Assembly (NCBI RefSeq): GCF_001019615.1
Contig: NZ_JNBQ01000001.1
Coordinates: 1-64,000 of the forward strand
Reading direction: 5' to 3'
From: Cellulosimicrobium funkei
GTDB lineage: Bacteria; Actinomycetota; Actinomycetes; Actinomycetales; Cellulomonadaceae
Length of the DNA: 64,000 nt
Shown: piece by piece, positions 45,077 to 52,745 of the stretch
Position numbering within the stretch: position 1 is the first letter of the stretch
Layout of the letters: every line of letters starts with the position of its first letter
Notes under the pieces: generated by a model
What the model was told of the DNA's origin: nothing
Seen by the model: the letters and a program-made list of their open reading frames with translations, nothing else
The model's database searches: none
Made by a program: the position numbers and the translations under genes

Positions 45077-45143
45077 CGAGATCGACCCGCACGTCCGAGA
45101 TCGACCCTCGGTGGGTCGATCCGGCGACGGGTGGGTCGATCTC
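45077..45143. terminator. Nested inverted repeat after the NmrA-like gene
   Basis: Two direct copies of CGAGATCGACCC (45077-45088 and 45096-45107) face two copies of GGGTCGAT (45113-45120 and 45132-45139). The outer arms pair over 12 bases (45077-45088 with 45132-45143) and the inner over 8. Seventeen bases after the stop, it probably ends the transcript, but the doubled arms could also be a protein site. Confidence 0.5.
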
Positions 45144-45234
45144 GGCGTCTCCACGCCGTGCGCGAAATCCCCTGGCGCGGTCCGCAGGGGCGGACGTACC
45201 GTCGTCGTACACGCGAAAGGAGGTGGTCCTGGAA

Positions 45235-45273
45235 GTGAAGATTCTTCGGACTCGTGAGGTGGTTGCGCGCTAG
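45235..45273 (+). CDS. Twelve-codon leader-type reading frame (MKILRTREVVAR)
   Basis: A GTG at 45235 opens a 12-residue frame ending in TAG. Upstream, AAAGGAGGTGGTCC (45216-45229) can pair with the 3' end of 16S rRNA over about 14 bases, far more than any other start in this window; the spacing to the GTG is 11 bases. The 3' half of the frame (45258-45269) is also part of two competing RNA stems, so ribosome movement could decide the fold. It encodes no recognisable domain and is best seen as a regulatory leader peptide. No coding gene follows on this strand for nearly 2 kb. Confidence 0.45.
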   Translation: MKILRTREVVAR

Positions 45274-45441
45274 TCGTCGCGCAACCGATCCAGCAACGGA
45301 CCGGATGCGGTGAGCCCGTGAACCGGGCGGGGTCTCCCGAGGGGAGGCGCCCGACGGCGAGCGAGTACCACGCAACCACCGGAGCCCGCGGGTGTCGTGC
45401 CCTCGTCCAGCACGACAGGAGGAACCCTCCAGCCCGCGGGC
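45258..45441 (+). ncRNA. Structured RNA candidate with switching stems and a three-way junction
   Basis: Two folds compete: 45261-45269 pairs with 45278-45286 (9 bp), or 45258-45267 pairs with 45371-45380 (10 bp). Downstream, 45384-45392 pairs with 45433-45441 and encloses two abutting hairpins, 45393-45400 with 45410-45417 (8 bp) and 45418-45422 with 45426-45430 (5 bp, loop AAC), a nearly gapless three-way junction. The region has no long plausible coding frame. The terminator at 45461 follows. I know no named RNA class with this layout. Drawn by hand, so the pairing needs checking. Confidence 0.4.
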
Positions 45442-45460
45442 TTCTCGCTGCCCACCCCCG

Positions 45461-45523
45461 CGCTGAGTGCGTGAAATAGTCGCGTCCGGACGTGGCGGAC
45501 GCGACTATTTCACGCACTCAGCG
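45461..45523. terminator. 28-bp perfect hairpin terminator, family member
   Basis: Arms 45461-45488 and 45496-45523 pair perfectly with a 7-base loop. On the minus strand it contains the stop codon of the MFS gene (TGA at 45518-45520); on the plus strand it would end the structured RNA. It shares arm sequence with the hairpins at 14500 and 47672. Confidence 0.85.
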
Positions 45524-47029
45524 GGTGGCGGGGGTCGGCTCGGGGTCCGCGAGGTCGGACTCGGCGGCCGGGACGGCGGCGACCGGAACGGCGGGCGAGG
45601 CCGGATCCTGCAGGACGCGGCGGCGGCGCGGCGCGCCCATCGCCACCGCGGCGAGGGCGAACGCCGCGACGGGCACCCAGAGCGCGGTGTGGAACGCAGC
45701 CAGGCCGGCCTCACGGCCCGTGCCGTCCCCGAGCGCGACGACGCTGACGGCCGTCGCCGCCGAGATGCCGATCGCCGCGCCGAGCTGGAACGCCGTGTTG
45801 AGCACCCCGCCCGCCACGCCCTGCTCGGCGTCGCTCACGCCCGTCGTCGCCGCGATGGCGATCGGCCCGTAGACCAGCGCGAAAGCCACCCCGACGAGCG
45901 CCAACGACGGGACCATGACGGCATACGTCCAGTCGAGCCCGGACGCGAGGAACCACGCCGCCGCGAGCGTCCCGGCGACGAGCCCCCCGACGATCACGCG
46001 CGGCACGCCGAAGCGCTCCACGAGGCGCGGCGTGAGGACGGGCGCCAGCACGACGTCGATCGCCATGAGGAGCATCGCGAGACCGGTCTGGAGCGGCGTC
46101 CAGCCGCGCAGCTCCTGGAGGTAGAGCGTGAGGAGCACCTGGAACCCGTAGAACCCGCCCGCGAAGAGCACGGCCGTGACGTTCGCCCGCACGAGCTCGG
46201 TCGAGCGGAAGAGCCGCAGCGGCAGGAGCGGGTGCGGCGCCCGGCGCTGGCGGGCGACGAACGCCGTGAGGAGCGCCGCCCCGCCCGCGAGCGCACCGAC
46301 GGTCCACGCGACCCCCTCGCCCGGGTGCTCGAGGCGCACGATGCCGACGGCGAGCAGGACCATGGCGCTCGTCGCCAGCACGGCGCCGAGCACGTCGAGC
46401 GCGCCACGGTCTCGGGTCGTCGGGTCGCGCGGGACCGTCACCAGGGCGAGCGCGAGGAGCACCACGGCGAGGAGCACCGGGGCGAAGAAGACCCACCGCC
46501 AGTGGATCGCGGCCAGGAGCCCGCCCACCACGAGCCCGAGCGAGAAGCCCGCCGCGCCCGCGGCACCGTAGACGACGAGCGCGCGGTTGCGGCGCGGGCC
46601 CTCGGCGAACGACGTGGTGATGAGCGACATCCCGGCCGGCGTGAGGAACCCTGCCGCGACGCCCGTCACGAACCGCGACAGGAGGAGCATCCACCCGTCG
46701 GTCGCGAAGCCACCGAGCCCGGAGAACACGAGGAACACGAGCAGCCACAGGACGAACATGCGGCGTCGGCCGTAGAGGTCGGCCGCGCGCCCGCCGAGGA
46801 GCATGAACCCGCCGTACCCGACGACGTAGGCCGTCACGACCCCGCCGAGCTCGCCCGTCGCGAGCCCCAGGTCGGCGCGGATCCCGGGGAGCGCGACGGA
46901 GAGCATCGCGATGTCGCTGCCCTCGAGGAAGATCGCCCCGCACAGCACGAGGAGCAGCCCCCAGTCCCGGAGGGTGAAGCGTGCGGCCGCCTGCGCGCTC
47001 TCGTGGCGGCTCGTGGTCCCGTCGGTCAT
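45518..47029 (-). CDS. MFS drug exporter (DHA2-type)
   Basis: Major facilitator of 503 residues with about 14 membrane spans, as in the DHA2 drug:proton antiporters. Motif A is seen as GGRAADLYGRRR, and GFLTPAGMSLITT and the GAAGAAGFSLGLVVGGLL motif C-like stretch follow. The ATG at 47029 has GGAGGAAGGGG upstream. It is divergent from an HxlR regulator with an inverted repeat between them, which suggests induction by the exported compound. The stop codon lies in the terminator arm. Confidence 0.92.
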   Translation of the reverse strand: MTDGTTSRHESAQAAARFTLRDWGLLLVLCGAIFLEGSDIAMLSVALPGIRADLGLATGELGGVVTAYVVGYGGFMLLGGRAADLYGRRRMFVLWLLVFLVFSGLGGFATDGWMLLLSRFVTGVAAGFLTPAGMSLITTSFAEGPRRNRALVVYGAAGAAGFSLGLVVGGLLAAIHWRWVFFAPVLLAVVLLALALVTVPRDPTTRDRGALDVLGAVLATSAMVLLAVGIVRLEHPGEGVAWTVGALAGGAALLTAFVARQRRAPHPLLPLRLFRSTELVRANVTAVLFAGGFYGFQVLLTLYLQELRGWTPLQTGLAMLLMAIDVVLAPVLTPRLVERFGVPRVIVGGLVAGTLAAAWFLASGLDWTYAVMVPSLALVGVAFALVYGPIAIAATTGVSDAEQGVAGGVLNTAFQLGAAIGISAATAVSVVALGDGTGREAGLAAFHTALWVPVAAFALAAVAMGAPRRRRVLQDPASPAVPVAAVPAAESDLADPEPTPATR

Positions 47030-47055
47030 GGACGTCCCCTTCCTCCGGAGCACCT

Positions 47056-47085
47056 CTCGGTACTCGGTTACCTCTTGATACCGAG
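47056..47085. promoter_or_regulatory. Inverted repeat between the MFS and HxlR genes
   Basis: CTCGGTA (47056-47062) and TACCGAG (47079-47085) are perfect 7-base arms around a 16-base centre. It is the likely operator controlling the divergent exporter, with the HxlR protein as the obvious candidate to bind it. Confidence 0.55.
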
Positions 47086-47138
47086 CCCATCGTGGGACAG
47101 GATCAGGAGGCATGGAAGACGGCACATTCGACGTACCT

Positions 47139-47156
47139 GGTATCACCGGAGATACC
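47139..47156. promoter_or_regulatory. Second inverted repeat directly before the HxlR start
   Basis: GGTATC-ACCGGA-GATACC is a perfect 6-base inverted repeat. It would lie inside the gene if the ATG at 47112 were used, but immediately before it if translation starts at GTG 47157. Its half-site GGTA-type core resembles the repeat at 47056, fitting autoregulation. Confidence 0.5.
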
Positions 47157-47642
47157 GTGGCGGCGCAGCAGCGGCCCGAGGTCGGTCCCGGAGGCGCGCA
47201 CGACGACGTCGCCGCGGCCGAGGTCTGCGACCCGCGCCCGCCGTCGAGGTGGGAGAGCGACGTCGACGTCTGGCAGTGGGACGCGCGCGAGGACTGCGAG
47301 GTGCGCCAGATCCTCGACCGCATCGCGGACAAGTGGTCGCTGCTCGCCATCGCGCTGCTCGACCGCCGGGTCATGCGGTTCACGGAGCTCAAGCGTGAGA
47401 TCGACGGGATCAGCCAGCGCATGCTGTCGCGCACGCTGCGCCAGCTCGAGCGCGACGGCATCGTCGAGCGCACGGTCTACCCGACGGTCCCGCCACGCGT
47501 CGACTACGCCCTCACCGAGATGGGGCGCTCGCTCCACGCGACGACCAAGGCGCTCGTGGTGTGGACCGAGGCGCACCAGGAGCGCATCGCGGCCGCGCGC
47601 AGCGCCTACGACGAGCGCGAGGCGTCGCTCCAGGACCTCTGA
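47157..47642 (+). CDS. HxlR family transcriptional regulator
   Basis: Winged-helix regulator, 161 residues from GTG 47157. The HxlR core is clear: CEVRQILDRIADKWSLLAIA, then FTELKREIDGISQRMLSRTL, then RQLERDGIVERTVYPTVPP and VDYALTEMGRSL. Start 47157 is preferred because GGAG stands 5 bases upstream; the ATG at 47112 has its GGAGG only one base away and would put an operator-like repeat inside the gene. It likely controls the divergent MFS exporter. Confidence 0.88.
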   Translation: MAAQQRPEVGPGGAHDDVAAAEVCDPRPPSRWESDVDVWQWDAREDCEVRQILDRIADKWSLLAIALLDRRVMRFTELKREIDGISQRMLSRTLRQLERDGIVERTVYPTVPPRVDYALTEMGRSLHATTKALVVWTEAHQERIAAARSAYDEREASLQDL

Positions 47643-47671
47643 CCTGCCCCGTGAGGGGATGCACACCCGTC

Positions 47672-47726
47672 GAGTGCGGAAAATGGTCGCGCCCGGCACG
47701 TCCGGACGCGACCGTTTCCGGCACTC
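47672..47726. terminator. Hairpin terminator, family member
   Basis: Arms 47672-47691 and 47707-47726 pair over 17 of 20 positions. It separates the convergent HxlR and sugar-epimerase genes, and the minus-strand stop codon (47725-47727) lies at its edge. It shares the GAGTGC, GAAA, GTCGCG pattern with 45461 and 14500. Confidence 0.75.
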
Positions 47727-48744
47727 ACGGGGTGGTGAGGTGGGGTTCGACGAGCTCCACGTAGCGGCGGGCGAGGGTCGCGACGACGTCCGCGCCGCGT
47801 GCGGCCCAGACGTCGGCGTGGAAGATCTCGACCTCCACGTCGCCCGTGTAGCCCGCCTGGGCGACCGAGCGCGTGAACGCGGTGAAGTCGACGTGACCGT
47901 CGCCCATCATGCCGCGGCCCAGCAACGTGTCCGCGGGCAGCGGCGTGATCCAGTCGCACACCTGGTAGCTGACGATCCGGCGCGCCGCGCCCGCCCGGGT
48001 GATCTGCTCGTGGACCTTCGGCTCCCACCACAGGTGGTACGTGTCGACGACGACGCCCACCTCCTCGGGCGCGTACGGCTCGGCGAGGTCGAGGGCCTGC
48101 TCGAGCGTCGAGACGACGCCGCGGTCCGCCGCGAAGATCGGGTTCATCGGCTCGATGCCGAGCGTCACGCCCGCGTCGCGCGCCGCCGGGACGAGGGCGG
48201 CGATCGCCTCCGCCGCGCGCGCCCGTGCACCGATCAGGTCGCGGTCGCCGTCGGGCAGGCCGCCCGGGACGAGGACGAGCGTGGGCGCCCCGAGCGCAGC
48301 CGCCTCGGCGATCGCGGCGAGGTTGCTCGCGTGGGCCGCGGCGCGCGCGTCCGGGTCGCTCGCGGTGAAGAAGCCGCCGCGGCACACGGACGACACCCGC
48401 AGCCCGGCGTCCCGCACCCACCGCACCGCGGTGTCGAGCCCGACCTCCGCGACCGGCTCGCGCCAGACGCCGATCGCGGGGAGCCCCGCGGCGACGCACC
48501 CGTCGATCGCCTCGCGCAGCGACCAGTGCGCCGTCGTCCGCTGGTTCAGGGAGAGCCGCGCGAGCCGAGGATCGCCGGGCTCCGGCGTCGGCACCCGCGC
48601 GGCCACCCCGCTCGGCACGTCCACGAGGCCCGCCCCGCCGAACAGGTGGTCCTGGTCCGTCCCGCCACCAGCACGAGCCAAGACCACCTGGTCGGCGGAA
48701 GACCGGGGGCCGGAGGACGGGAACTCCGAGATCTCGGTGCTCAT
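47725..48744 (-). CDS. Sugar phosphate isomerase/epimerase family protein (TIM barrel)
   Basis: Xylose-isomerase-like TIM barrel of 339 residues. Strand ends with likely metal ligands are seen at GIEPMNP, VVDTYHLWWEP, and EVEIFHADVW. The first 55 residues are a variable extension. The ATG at 48744 overlaps the stop that the corrected DUF993 gene would have. As last gene of the transporter operon it probably acts on the imported sugar or polyol or its keto form. Confidence 0.88.
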   Translation of the reverse strand: MSTEISEFPSSGPRSSADQVVLARAGGGTDQDHLFGGAGLVDVPSGVAARVPTPEPGDPRLARLSLNQRTTAHWSLREAIDGCVAAGLPAIGVWREPVAEVGLDTAVRWVRDAGLRVSSVCRGGFFTASDPDARAAAHASNLAAIAEAAALGAPTLVLVPGGLPDGDRDLIGARARAAEAIAALVPAARDAGVTLGIEPMNPIFAADRGVVSTLEQALDLAEPYAPEEVGVVVDTYHLWWEPKVHEQITRAGAARRIVSYQVCDWITPLPADTLLGRGMMGDGHVDFTAFTRSVAQAGYTGDVEVEIFHADVWAARGADVVATLARRYVELVEPHLTTP

Positions 48745-49998
48745 GCGACCACCTCGTCGACGTCGGCCCGGGCGGGCGCGGCAGTGGCGGACGCCGCTGG
48801 ACTCGTTGCGGAACCGACCTCGGTGCCGACCTCGATGCCCGCCGCCGCGAGCACGAGGCCGAGGCGGTGCGCGGCGAGGTCCGGGTCCGGCAGGAGGCGT
48901 GCCTCGTTCGCGAGCTCGAAGGCCCGCGCGAGGTGGACGACGCTCCGCGCCGACTGGAGGCCCCCCCACCATCGTGAAGCCGGGCTGATGACCCGACAGC
49001 CACGCGAGGAACGCGATGCCGGTCTTGTAGTAGTACGTCGGCGCCTCGAAGACGTGCCGGGAGAGCGCGAGCGTCGGGGCCATCTCGGCGTCGTAGCGGT
49101 CGAGGTCGCCGTCGTCGAGCGCCGTCAGCGCGGCCGAGGCGGCGGGCGCGACGGCCGCGAACGCGCCGAGGAGCGCGTCGGAGTGCCGCTCGCCGTCGCC
49201 CCGGATGAGCTCGGGGTAGTGGAAGTCGTCGCCCGTGTACAACCGGACACCCTCGGGAAGTACGGCGCGCAGACCGACCTCGTGCGCCGCCGAGAGCAGG
49301 GACACCTTGACCCCGTCGACGCGGTCGGCGTGCGCCCGCACGAGGTCGACGAACGTCGCGGTCGCGGTGTCGACGTCCCCGGACCCCCAGTACCCGCGCA
49401 GGTTCGGGTCGAACGCCTCGCCGAGCCAGTGCAGCACGACCGGCTCGCGCACCTGGGACAGGATCGCGTCGTACACGCGCACGTAGTCGTCGGCCGACGT
49501 CGCGACGCGCGCGAGGTGCCGCGACGCCATGAGGATGACCTGCGACCCCGTGCCCTCGACGAACTCGACCTGCTCGGCGTACGCGCCGATCACGTCGTCC
49601 ACGGTCCGCAGGTCCTCGGGCGACCGGTGGTCGGTCCCCGCGCCCGACGCGATGCGCGCGCCGAGCTCGTGGGCCTGCGCCGCGCTGCGCGACACGAGCT
49701 CCTGGACCGCGGGCCAGTCGAGACCCATGTTGCGCTGCGCGGTGTCCATCGCCTCGGCGACGCCCAGCCCGTACCGGAACAGGTGCCGCCGGAACGCGAG
49801 GGTCGAGTCCCAGTCGACGACGGCGGGCGCGCCCGGGACGTTCTCGCCCCGCGGGTCCGCGACGACGTGCGCCGCCGCGAACGCGACGCGCGAGGCGTAC
49901 GGGCCGGGGTGGTCCGCCCACTGGCGGGGCGCGCGCAGCTCGACGAGCCGCGTACCGCCGTCGGCCAGCGGGATCCGCACCCCGCCGGCGCCGCTCAC
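48741..49998 (-). pseudogene. DUF993 (dihydrodipicolinate-synthase-like) gene with a one-base frameshift
   Basis: Starting at GTG 49998 (overlapping the upstream stop), the frame encodes a DUF993 protein through SGHQPGFTMVGG. There, a run of seven G on the coding strand (48961-48967) shifts the frame and gives arginine/proline-rich nonsense that runs on into the next gene's frame. With six G the frame reads LQSARSVVHLARAFELANEA, then ARLLPDPDLAAHRLGL, and stops with an ATGA overlap with the next gene, as in the rest of the operon. It is either a sequencing error, a pseudogene or slippage. DUF993 proteins resemble class I aldolases and occur with Gfo/Idh/MocA enzymes. Confidence 0.8.
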
Positions 49999-51215
49999 GC
50001 CCCGGCCCCGGACGCCGCGCCCAGCTCGACCCGCCGCCCCTCGCGCGACGACGTGTACCCCGCGTCCACGAGGCGCAGGCCGCGCACGCCGGCGTCGAAG
50101 TCGTAGGGGTGCGGGCGCCCGGCGTGGACGTCGCGCAGGAATTCCTCCCACTGCGCGCGGAACCCGTTGACGAACTCCTGGTTGTCCGGGATCTGCTCCC
50201 ACTGGGCACGGAAGTCCTGGTCGGTGGGCAGGTCCGGGTTCCACACGGGCTTGGGCGTGCGGGCCCGGGACTGGATGCGGCACCCGAACAGCCCTGCCAC
50301 CGCGGACCCGTGCGTCCCGTCGACCTGGAACTCGACGAGCTCGCCCCGGTCCACGCGCACCGCCCACGACGAGTTCACCTGCGCGAGGATCGGGCCGTCC
50401 GCCCCGGCGAGCTCGAAGATCCCGTACGCCGCGTCGTCGGCCGTCGCGGCGTAGGGCTTGCCGTGCTCGTCCCAGCGCTCGGGGATGTGGGTCACGGCCT
50501 TCGCCATGACCGCCTCGACCGGCCCGAACAGGTTCTCCAGCACGTAGTTCCAGTGGCAGAACATGTCGAGGACCATCCCGCCGCCGTCCTCGGCGCGGTA
50601 GTTCCAGCTGGGGCGCTGCGCGGGCTGCCAGTCGCCCTCGAACACCCAGTACCCGAACTCGCCGCGGACGGACAGGATGCGGCCGAAGAACCCGCCGTCG
50701 ATGAGCCGTTTCAGCTTGAGCAGGCCGGGCAGGTACAGCTTGTCGTGCACGACGCCGTGGATCACCCCGGCCGCGCGCGCCGCCTCGGCGAGCTCCTCGC
50801 CCTCGGCGACGGACTCCGCGATCGGCTTCTCCGTGTACACATGCTTGCCGGCCGCGAGCGCCTTGAGGATCGCCTTGGTCCGTTCCGACGTGACCTGCGC
50901 GTCGAAGTAGATCGTGGCGGTCGGGTCCGCGAGCGCCGCGTCGAGGTCGGTCGTGTACTCGGCGACGCCGTGGCGCGCGGCGAGCTCCGCGAGCTTGGCG
51001 CGGTTGCGGCCCACGAGCACGGGCTCGACCTGGAGGCGCGTGCCGTCGTCGAGCTCGACGCCGCCGTCGTCCCGGATCGCGAGGATCGAGCGCACGAGGT
51101 GCTGGCGGTACCCCATGCGCCCGGTCACGCCGTTCATGACGATGCGCACGGTGCGGGTGGTCGGTCGGTCGCCCCCTGCGGCGTCCGTGGTCTGGCTGGT
51201 CATGCTGGCGGTCAT
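49995..51215 (-). CDS. Gfo/Idh/MocA family oxidoreductase
   Basis: NAD(P)-dependent sugar or polyol dehydrogenase of 406 residues. The Rossmann loop is VMNGVTGRMGYRQ and the family's EKP motif is HVYTEKPIAES. The C-terminal domain carries the DMFCHWNYVLENL helix. The ATG at 51215 overlaps the livF stop. It probably oxidises the compound brought in by the adjacent transporter. Confidence 0.9.
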   Translation of the reverse strand: MTASMTSQTTDAAGGDRPTTRTVRIVMNGVTGRMGYRQHLVRSILAIRDDGGVELDDGTRLQVEPVLVGRNRAKLAELAARHGVAEYTTDLDAALADPTATIYFDAQVTSERTKAILKALAAGKHVYTEKPIAESVAEGEELAEAARAAGVIHGVVHDKLYLPGLLKLKRLIDGGFFGRILSVRGEFGYWVFEGDWQPAQRPSWNYRAEDGGGMVLDMFCHWNYVLENLFGPVEAVMAKAVTHIPERWDEHGKPYAATADDAAYGIFELAGADGPILAQVNSSWAVRVDRGELVEFQVDGTHGSAVAGLFGCRIQSRARTPKPVWNPDLPTDQDFRAQWEQIPDNQEFVNGFRAQWEEFLRDVHAGRPHPYDFDAGVRGLRLVDAGYTSSREGRRVELGAASGAGA

Positions 51216-51994
51216 CCGTTCTGCGAGAGCGAGCGCTCGGCGGGCCGGCCGCCGAGGTAGAGCTCGGAGAGCTGGGGGTCGGCGAGGAGCTCGGGCGCGG
51301 GTCCGGTGATGTGGACGCGGCCGAGGTCGAGCACGCACCCGATGTCCGCCGTCTCGAGCGCGCGGCGCGCGTTCTGCTCGACGAGCAGGACCGCGACGCC
51401 GGCGTCGCGCATGCGCACGACCTGCTCGAACACCGTCGACGTCGTCTTGGGGTCAAGGCCCATCGACGGCTCGTCGAGCAGCACGACCTCCGGGTTCACC
51501 ATGAGCGAGCGTGCGAACTCGACCTGCTTCTGCTGCCCGCCGGAGAGCAGGCCCGCGAGCTGCTTCCACCGCTCGCCCACGATGGGGAAGAGGTTCTGCA
51601 CGAACGCCACGCGCTCCGCGATCTTCTGCTTGTCGCGCAGGGTGTACGCGCCGAGGAGCACGTTCTCCGCGACCGTCATCTCGCGGAACACGCTGTGGCC
51701 CTGGAGCACGTGCGCCAGTCCGGACGTGAGCATCTCCTGCGGCCCCTGGCCCGTGACGTCGCGCCCGCCGACGAGGATGCGGCCCGAGCGCGGCTTGAGC
51801 AGCCCGCTCGCGACCTTGAGCACCGTCGACTTGCCCGCGCCGTTGGGCCCGACGAGGCACACGACCGTGGCTGCCGGGACCTTGATGGTCAGCCCGCGCA
51901 GCACCATCGCCGCGCGGCCGTACCCGGCCTGGATGTCGTCCAGCTCGAGGAGGTACTCCTGCTTCGCCCCCGTCCCGGGGGTCGGGTCAGACAC
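51212..51994 (-). CDS. livF: LIV-type ABC transporter ATP-binding protein (LivF)
   Basis: ATPase of 260 residues: Walker A GPNGAGKST, LSGGQQKQ signature, Walker B VVLLDEPSMGL. GYGRAAMVLRGL at the start is typical of LivF. The GTG at 51994 overlaps livG by 8 bases. Confidence 0.9.
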   Translation of the reverse strand: MSDPTPGTGAKQEYLLELDDIQAGYGRAAMVLRGLTIKVPAATVVCLVGPNGAGKSTVLKVASGLLKPRSGRILVGGRDVTGQGPQEMLTSGLAHVLQGHSVFREMTVAENVLLGAYTLRDKQKIAERVAFVQNLFPIVGERWKQLAGLLSGGQQKQVEFARSLMVNPEVVLLDEPSMGLDPKTTSTVFEQVVRMRDAGVAVLLVEQNARRALETADIGCVLDLGRVHITGPAPELLADPQLSELYLGGRPAERSLSQNG

Positions 51995-52745
51995 CAAGGT
52001 AGGCCTCCAGCACTCGCGGGTCGGCTTGCACGACGGCGGGGGTGCCCTCGGCGATCGGCCGGCCACGGTCGAACACGATGACGTGGTGGGACAGGCTCAT
52101 GACCATGTCCATGTTGTGCTCGACGACGAGGAACGTCTTGCCCTCGGCGTTGAGCTCCTGCACGAGCGTCCCGATGCGCCCGATGAGCGCGGGGTTCACG
52201 CCGCCCGCGGGCTCGTCGAGCATGATCGTGTCGGGGTCGCCCATGAGGACGCCTGCGAGCTCGAGCAGCTTCTGCTGCCCGTAGGACAGGTTGCGCGCCT
52301 CGACGTTCTCCAGGTGGTCGATGCCGACGCGCACGAGCAGCGCTCGCGCCTTGTCGATCTCCTCGGGGTTGCGCGCCCCGGCGAGCAGCTCGCGCACCGT
52401 CGTGCGCCGGACCGCGACGAGCATGTTCTCGAGGACGGTCATGCGGGGGAACACGCGGCAGAGCTGGAAGCTGCGCCCGATCCCGGCGCGCGCGATCTTG
52501 TGCGGCGCGCGCCGCGTGATGTCCTCGCCGCGGAACGTGACCGTGCCGGAGTCCGGCTTGATCATGCCCGTCACGCAGTTGAAGAACGTCGTCTTGCCCG
52601 ACCCGTTCGGGCCGATGAGCGCGTTGATCTTGCCGTGCTGGAACGTGACCGTCGCGTCGCGGACGGCGTGGACGCCGCCGAACGACTTGGTGAGGCCGAC
52701 GGTCTCGAGGTTGCGGGTCGTCGGGGGTGCGGTCGTCGTGCTCAT
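51987..52745 (-). CDS. livG: LIV-type ABC transporter ATP-binding protein (LivG)
   Basis: ATPase of 252 residues: Walker A GPNGSGKTT, signature LSYGQQKL, Walker B TIMLDEPAGGVNP, then VVEHNMDMVMSL, all typical of LivG. The ATG overlaps the livM stop by 4 bases. It partners LivF on the membrane pair LivH/LivM. Confidence 0.92.
   Translation of the reverse strand: MSTTTAPPTTRNLETVGLTKSFGGVHAVRDATVTFQHGKINALIGPNGSGKTTFFNCVTGMIKPDSGTVTFRGEDITRRAPHKIARAGIGRSFQLCRVFPRMTVLENMLVAVRRTTVRELLAGARNPEEIDKARALLVRVGIDHLENVEARNLSYGQQKLLELAGVLMGDPDTIMLDEPAGGVNPALIGRIGTLVQELNAEGKTFLVVEHNMDMVMSLSHHVIVFDRGRPIAEGTPAVVQADPRVLEAYLGV

Noticed and set aside
45216-45523. The leader frame and stems as an attenuator of the MFS exporter gene
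   Set aside because: The exporter gene is on the opposite strand and ends at the shared terminator, so this RNA cannot be its leader.
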